A DNA stretch of 64,000 nucleotides from Clostridia bacterium (lineage in GTDB: Bacteria; Bacillota; Clostridia; Christensenellales; Aristaeellaceae), in the NCBI GenBank assembly GCA_017429695.1, contig JAFROK010000058.1:1-64000 (forward strand). The letters run 5' to 3'. Position numbers and translations under genes: made by a program. Of the stretch, positions 59,894 to 64,000 are shown piece by piece; the first letter of the stretch is position 1; every line of letters begins with the position of its first letter. The notes under the pieces were generated by a model. That model was not told where the DNA came from. It saw only the letters and a program-made list of their open reading frames with translations, and searched no databases.

Positions 59894-60479
59894 GCCGTTT
59901 CATCTCCTTTACCATCGATATGAGCAAACGGTGGTTGGTCGTATGATACAAGCCTGCAAGCTCTATCATATCATCCCAGTTTGTGTCCCGAAAAGCATTT
60001 TCATCAATCCGCAGATCATCAAACAACAGCTGGCGCAGTTCTGTTCTGCTGCCGCAGGGAGAACGGGTATAGAGCAAATCACAGATTGCCTTTTCCGGGG
60101 AAGCAAGAATAAAACCATATCCGTTTTCCTCGTGCAACGTTGTCCCGTATGGAAATGCAGTGATAGGAACATCCCGATAAAGAAAGGTGCCAAAGGCCGT
60201 GTCATAATGCTTTTTCCTGCCCTTGCCGCAAGTAGCCGATGTGAATGTATATACAGCCTCCGGGATCATATCATGCCATGAAAGGGCAAACTCAAAGGAT
60301 AGATAGGACGGGCCGTAGATCACACCGGACAAATAATGGCCGGGGATCGTACTGTCTGTTTCATACAATCCCTTAATGATCGGCACAAGCTGTCCATTTT
60401 GCGCCATACGCCTGATCTTGGCAGCAGGATTAGCGTAATCAGCCAATTCCTGTAAGAGCATCGCAGTAGTTTTAACCAT
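59877..60479 (-). CDS. abiEi: AbiEi-type antitoxin / transcriptional regulator
   Basis: A 200-residue protein of the AbiEi antitoxin group. Residues 1-55 are the winged helix-turn-helix (AMLLQELADYANPAAKIRRM, then GQLVPIIKGLYE), which represses its own promoter in characterised systems. The rest has YGPSYLSFEFALSWHDMIPEAVYTFTSA and GFILASPEKAICDLLY, typical of the family. I start at the ATG at 60479 after GGTGGTG; the longer frame has no ribosome site. It looks intact while the partner toxin is broken, so it may survive as a plain regulator or by chance. Confidence 0.82.
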   Translation of the reverse strand: MVKTTAMLLQELADYANPAAKIRRMAQNGQLVPIIKGLYETDSTIPGHYLSGVIYGPSYLSFEFALSWHDMIPEAVYTFTSATCGKGRKKHYDTAFGTFLYRDVPITAFPYGTTLHEENGYGFILASPEKAICDLLYTRSPCGSRTELRQLLFDDLRIDENAFRDTNWDDMIELAGLYHTTNHRLLISMVKEMKRHEQHH

Positions 60480-60632
60480 ATTTTCACCACCAACTGCAAT
60501 TATACTGCATTTTCTGGAGAAAATCAACGCAACTATCATGATATCTAAAGTTTTAATAAGAAAACGCAATTCTTGATTCGTAAAAACAAGCCAACCCGCC
60601 TTACCATCATCAGGATCCGAACAAGAACCGTC

Positions 60633-60704
60633 CGTTCGAGTGTTCGAGTGTTCGAGTGTTCGAGTGTTTTAGTGTTTTAGGGTTTTAGTGTTTTAGTGTT
60701 TTGC
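60633..60704. repeat. Tandem array of nine 8-bp units TGTTCGAG / TGTTTTAG
   Basis: Four TGTTCGAG-type units are followed by five TGTTTTAG-type units, including one GGTTTTAG and an incomplete last one, with no interruption. It lies in the 327-bp gap 60480-60806, which holds no gene. Confidence 0.9.
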
Positions 60705-60806
60705 TTTTCCGGTGTAATCTTCTGCGCCGTAAAAGTTCCCTCTCCACACGTTTCCGTCATCATAACAATATCAGAAAAAGCGCATCTCATCAAGTCTCAT
60801 TATGTT

Positions 60807-61238
60807 TCAAAATGTTTCAAAGTGTGACAACTTTTCCTGCACCGCCTCCAGTGCCCTTACGTGGATCCTGTACACCGTACATCGGGAATAATTCAGTTCA
60901 ATACGAATCTCATCCCATGTTTCAAAGAGCAGGTACCGCTTTTCCAGGATCAGCCGGCATGCCGCGTCTTCCACCATGTCAATCGTCCGACTGATCTTCA
61001 GTTTGCAGTCTACCATCTCGTCAATCTTTCTATCCAGTTCCTTTTCCGCTTCGATGATTTTCATAACCGTTTCTTCCATCACGTCTGTATTCCAGGTCCG
61101 TTTCACAACCGGATGGTCAGATGATACAAAACTAGCTTTGCAGCTTGCCAGGGCTTTCAACTTTTCAATCTGCATAAGCTTGCTCTGAATCAGCTGATCC
61201 AGCAGATAAGCCTGGGAAAGATATTCATATGCCGTCAT
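60807..61238 (-). CDS. DUF1492-type phage protein (sigma-factor-like helix-turn-helix)
   Basis: A 143-residue helical protein typical of Clostridial prophages and integrative elements. The N-terminus AYEYLSQAYLLDQLIQSKL is the family signature, and the C-terminus (LLFETWDEIRIELNYSRCTV and YRIHVRALEAVQ) is a sigma-70 region 4-like helix-turn-helix, as in ArpU-type late-gene regulators. AGGAGG precedes the ATG at 61238. It is the only phage-type gene here that looks complete. Confidence 0.75.
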   Translation of the reverse strand: MTAYEYLSQAYLLDQLIQSKLMQIEKLKALASCKASFVSSDHPVVKRTWNTDVMEETVMKIIEAEKELDRKIDEMVDCKLKISRTIDMVEDAACRLILEKRYLLFETWDEIRIELNYSRCTVYRIHVRALEAVQEKLSHFETF

Positions 61239-61297
61239 TTTTCTGCCTCCTGTCATCACCAGAATCAGTTCCGGGTCGTTCGTTCATATAGGTTGTC

Positions 61298-61560
61298 TTG
61301 TCTACAGGCTGTCTACCGGGCTTGTCTAGCACTGAACCCCTTGAAATCAAAAGGGTACGCCGTTTTCGTAGACAACTAGGCAGGGAAAATCCCTTATGCG
61401 CAAAATACGTGTGTTTATGTGTATGACCGATTTCATAAATGATAGAAATTCGATCTATATAGTAATTCTTGTCTAGTTGTCTAAGAGGATCATGAAGCCG
61501 TTGTAATTACTGGCTTAACTCACTAGACAACCTCATAGACAAGAGCAGACAGGTAGACAA
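61298..61560. repeat. Cluster of TTGTCTA / TAGACAA heptamers in both orientations
   Basis: The 7-mer occurs at 61298-61304, 61322-61328, 61369-61375, 61469-61475, 61477-61483, 61524-61530, 61536-61542 and 61554-61560, and a TGTCTA lacking the first T lies near 61310. The first group and the last group are mainly in opposite orientations. The stretch 61239-61506 holds no gene. Confidence 0.7.
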
Positions 61561-61836
61561 GTACAGTCTGTTTCTTGGATATAGACCCACTGCTGACCCA
61601 AAAAAGCGAAACGAATGGAAATCCGAAGCCTTCTGCCAGGTCCATGCCAGTACCACGATGTCAAAGATATTGTAGGAGGGATTCTGAAAACGATTATCTT
61701 CCTTGTTGTTGCCGAAATATTCGATCCGGAATTTTATGGTCCGCAGGCGGTTTTTCAGGTCATCAAAGGAAATTTGTTTGTTGATCCACTTTCTCGCCTG
61801 TCGGCTTGCGCCATAGGCAATGTTCAGTTTGCGCAT
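61507..61836 (-). pseudogene. Phage primase/VapE-type N-terminal fragment
   Basis: About 109 codons from the ATG at 61836. The first 35 residues, RKLNIAYGASRQARKWINKQ and ISFDDLKNRL, match the start of primase-like virulence-associated E proteins of Bacillota prophages. After that the similarity is lost and the remaining sequence looks like a random join; a full-length protein would have several hundred more residues. It lies just upstream of the DUF1492 gene on the same strand, the usual order in such elements. Confidence 0.5.
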
Positions 61837-62309
61837 TGTCTTCACATCCTTTCACTATATACGTTCAGATGAAGTGGGTTTTGAAAGGCCTATACAAAAA
61901 ATGAACAATTTTAAACCGAAGCTATTTTGAATAAGGGTTATTGTTTCACTTCCTTTCGTACCCTTTCACTTATCTCTGTACGCAAAACGGGAAAATTTTA
62001 TAATCCAAATCAAAACCCCCTTTCATGTTCCTCTACTTTCCTAAGTAGAGTTAGGGGCCATTTTTTCGAAAATTTTTGAAAAAATTTTCCGAACCCGTTT
62101 TCCGGGTCCGGATTTTTGCGTAAGGTTGTACGTTGGAATGTAAACTCCCGACTGGTACTCAGTTATCTTCGACTCACGAAAGATGTAAAGCGGGAGAGGT
62201 TTCATCTCGTTTAAAAGTGAGTCATATGGTTGTTCCATTTGCAAAAAAACATGCGACAGCAGCGTTTGTAAAATTTACAGAAACATGACGGAACATTCCG
62301 GCAAAATCA
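61837..62309. other. AT-rich non-coding stretch with a hairpin and a doubtful small ORF
   Basis: A perfect 8-bp stem CTCTACTT / AAGTAGAG (62031-62050) stands beside a 67-codon minus-strand frame (62041-62244) containing LYIFRESKITEYQSGVYIP and a basic end. The frame lacks a ribosome site; similar small frames occur beside decayed phage genes, so it may be a leftover. Otherwise nothing recognisable. Confidence 0.35.
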
Positions 62310-62338
62310 TTGACGGAAACCGAAAAAAACGATATGAT
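62310..62338 (+). promoter_or_regulatory. Promoter of the second LRR protein gene
   Basis: TTGACG (62310-62315) and TATGAT (62333-62338) are 17 bp apart, 33 bp ahead of the ATG at 62371. Confidence 0.8.
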
Positions 62339-62346
62339 GATATATA

Positions 62347-62358
62347 GCATAATTATGC
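62347..62358. promoter_or_regulatory. Palindrome at the transcription start of the LRR gene
   Basis: GCATAATTATGC is a perfect 12-bp palindrome located just after the expected +1, between promoter and ribosome site, where a repressor would block transcription. Confidence 0.45.
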
Positions 62359-62370
62359 GAGGTGAACAGA

Positions 62371-63804
62371 ATGAAAAGGCTCCGGGCTCTTCTGATGGTT
62401 TGTATACTGTGTCTGGTGTCCGTCTGCCTGTATGGTTCCGCTGCCGCAGTCCCTACGGAACCGCTGGTATCCGGTGATTATCAGTATGCGTTCCGGGATG
62501 ACGGAACGGTGATCATCACCCGCTATATCGGTTCTGCCGGTGATGTGGCCATTCCTTCCGAACTGAAAGGAACCCCGGTCACAGCCATCGGCCCGAATGC
62601 CTTCGATAATTGTTCCACCCTGTTCTTTGCCGAAATACCGGAAGGCATCACCAGCATCGGGGACTATGCTTTCCGTTTCTGCAAAAGCCTGGAGGAAATC
62701 AACCTGCCGGACAGCCTGCAGGAGCTGGGCAAAAATCCCTTTATCGGCTGCGAAGCCCTGGAAATCATCGAAATTTCCCCGGATCATCCGGTGGTTTACA
62801 AAGACGACCACGTACTCTTCAGCCGGCCGGACCAGCGCCTGGTTTCCTATTCTCCCCTGCGGGACAGGGGGCCTTATGAAGTGCCGGACGGAACAACCAT
62901 CATTGGCGCCAACGCGTTCTATCAGTGCAAGAACCTCACGGAGCTGAAGCTTCCGGACACCATCACCTCCATCGGCCAGAAAGCGTTCATGTTCTGTGAT
63001 AACCTCAAGAGCATCAACCTTCCGGAAAGCATCTCCTATGTCGGCGCCGGCGCTTTCATTCACTGCATCGGCCTGCATTCCCTTGTTTTCCCGGATACGA
63101 TCACAGCCATCGGCGACAACGCCTTTGAAGACTGCACCAATCTGAAAGAAGTCGTCCTTCCGCAGGATACCGTTTCCATCGGCGACAAGGCGTTCTACAA
63201 ATGCTCCAGCCTGCAGACCCTGGAACTGCCGGAAGGCATCACCGCCATCGGCAAAAACACCTTCGCCCTCTGCAAAGACCTGGTTTCCATTATTCTGCCG
63301 GACGGCGTCACCTATATCGGCAACGGTGCTTTCCTGGACTGCGAAAAGTTGGAAGAAATCGAAATCCCGATGACCGTCAACTACATCGGCAGCTATGCCT
63401 TCTCCGGATGCTCCAAACTGAAGGAAATCGATCTGCCAAACACCTGCTTCTACATCGGTCCGTATGCATTCAGCAAATGCTCTTCCCTCGAAGAGTTCCG
63501 GATTCCCATGATCCTGAACGCCATCAGCGAGCATGCGTTCGAAGGCTGCGCCGGCCTGACGGAGCTCACCATCACGCCCCGGGTTGCTTTCATCGGCGAT
63601 TATGCTTTCGCCGCCTGTGTCGGCCTGACGGTAATTTCCATTCCGGAAACTGTCACCTCTGTCGGCGACAATGCGTTTGGCTACTGCAGCCAGCTGCAGA
63701 CCGTTGAACTGCCGGAAGAACTGGAGTATGTAAACCCCACCGCCTTTGAAAACTGCCCGAACCTGATCGATCCGCCGGACCTGTCCCGGTACGAAGCACA
63801 GTAA
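62371..63804 (+). CDS. Secreted BspA-like leucine-rich-repeat protein
   Basis: A 477-residue exported protein. A signal peptide (RALLMVCILCLVSVCLYGSA) is followed, after a short YQYAFRDDGTVIITRYIG domain, by about fifteen LRR_5 units of 23 residues with the pattern AFxxCxxLxxIxLPxxxTxIG, running to the C-terminus. There is no anchor motif. Proteins of this type in gut bacteria and Treponema act as surface adhesins; the ligand is unknown. The start at 62371 follows GAGGTG. It shares its short N-terminal YQY...DGT domain with the 944-residue LRR protein at 23412-26246. Confidence 0.9.
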   Translation: MKRLRALLMVCILCLVSVCLYGSAAAVPTEPLVSGDYQYAFRDDGTVIITRYIGSAGDVAIPSELKGTPVTAIGPNAFDNCSTLFFAEIPEGITSIGDYAFRFCKSLEEINLPDSLQELGKNPFIGCEALEIIEISPDHPVVYKDDHVLFSRPDQRLVSYSPLRDRGPYEVPDGTTIIGANAFYQCKNLTELKLPDTITSIGQKAFMFCDNLKSINLPESISYVGAGAFIHCIGLHSLVFPDTITAIGDNAFEDCTNLKEVVLPQDTVSIGDKAFYKCSSLQTLELPEGITAIGKNTFALCKDLVSIILPDGVTYIGNGAFLDCEKLEEIEIPMTVNYIGSYAFSGCSKLKEIDLPNTCFYIGPYAFSKCSSLEEFRIPMILNAISEHAFEGCAGLTELTITPRVAFIGDYAFAACVGLTVISIPETVTSVGDNAFGYCSQLQTVELPEELEYVNPTAFENCPNLIDPPDLSRYEAQ

Positions 63805-63822
63805 CGAAGCACAGATTAATTC

Positions 63823-63846
63823 AGCGCCTGCCCTCCGGCAGGCGCT
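63823..63846. terminator. Bidirectional terminator between convergent genes
   Basis: A perfect 10-bp stem AGCGCCTGCC / GGCAGGCGCT with a CTCC loop, followed on the plus strand by GCTCTATTATATT. Confidence 0.75.
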
Positions 63847-63858
63847 GCTCTATTATAT

Positions 63859-64000
63859 TCACCTCATCCATTCCAGGATATCCGCCATCACCTGATCCCG
63901 GTTCAGCTCATTCAACACCTCGTGCCTGCACTCCGGATACAGCTTCAGGGTGACCTTTGTATGCCCGGTTGCCTTCAGCTTCTCCGCAACGGTGCGTACA
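63859..64000 (-). CDS. Alpha/beta hydrolase, C-terminal 46 residues (cut by window edge)
   Basis: The minus-strand frame enters from the right edge and ends in a TGA at 63859. The visible part reads VRTVAEKLKATGHTKVTL, then LYPECRHEVLNEL and ADILEWM. The His of CRHEVLNE is the expected catalytic His of the lysophospholipase / monoacylglycerol lipase group (Hydrolase_4). The nucleophile and acid residues lie outside the window. Confidence 0.75.
   Translation of the reverse strand, partial: VRTVAEKLKATGHTKVTLKLYPECRHEVLNELNRDQVMADILEWMR

Noticed and set aside
60633-60704. Possible CRISPR array
   Set aside because: Units are 8 bp and contiguous, with no spacers and no cas genes nearby.

Overview
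The window reads as a chromosome segment of a strictly anaerobic Gram-positive bacterium of the Bacillota, class Clostridia, probably a gut or rumen lineage. The grounds are moderately high GC with strong GGAGG ribosome sites, an Rnf ion-pumping complex, a ferredoxin-linked 2-oxoacid oxidoreductase, an ECF-type riboflavin transporter behind an FMN riboswitch, BspA-like leucine-rich surface proteins and a secreted GH26 mannanase. I cannot name the species from sequence alone. No rRNA, tRNA or CRISPR array was seen.

Layout. 1-6.5 kb: small accessory genes on the minus strand (P-loop kinase, a flavodoxin-like chimera, GNAT, MFS plus XRE regulator, a secreted protein, a phosphatidylserine decarboxylase remnant, a methyltransferase). 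6.7-8.9 kb: an ECF sigma / anti-sigma / DUF4097 operon behind its own ECF-type promoter. 9.1-13.2 kb: MscS channel and a polar amino-acid ABC transporter with ArgR-box-like sites. 13.4-15.8 kb: esterase, small membrane protein, maltose-type acetyltransferase. 15.9-20 kb: LarC, then a macro domain / vWA / ADP-ribosylglycohydrolase cassette. 20-26 kb: membrane proteins, a scar holding two fused gene fragments, GH26 mannanase and a large LRR surface protein. 26.7-33.4 kb: an exported Ig-like protein, an exported helical protein and a MacB/FtsX-type ABC transporter in one operon. 33.4-36 kb: FMN riboswitch-ribU and rqcH. 36.2-40.7 kb: four-subunit 2-oxoacid:ferredoxin oxidoreductase and an NhaC-type antiporter. 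40.8-42 kb: secreted SGNH hydrolase. 42.2-51.5 kb (minus): rnfC-DG-E-A-B followed by a protein with tandem FMN_bind-like repeats and an exported FMN/FAD reductase. 52-59.3 kb: a cytoplasmic sugar-sensor/GGDEF protein divergent from a sugar ABC transporter. 59.3-62.2 kb: an AT-richer decaying island with a group II intron tail, a broken AbiE toxin-antitoxin pair, phage-type fragments and short repeats. 62.3-64 kb: another LRR surface protein and the end of an alpha/beta hydrolase.

How the parts fit. The oxidoreductase reduces ferredoxin, which Rnf can oxidise while pumping Na+ or H+, and the NhaC-type antiporter would exchange the ion gradient. The rnf operon also encodes two extra extracytoplasmic flavoproteins, so electrons may be passed beyond the membrane to an external acceptor. 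The FMN riboswitch and RibU nearby concern flavin supply. The most interesting parts are this rnf-linked flavoprotein module, the RnfD-RnfG fusion, two ABC permeases with large extracytoplasmic N-terminal domains, the macro/vWA/ADP-ribosylglycohydrolase cassette, and the sugar-sensing diguanylate cyclase facing the sugar transporter it may sense for.
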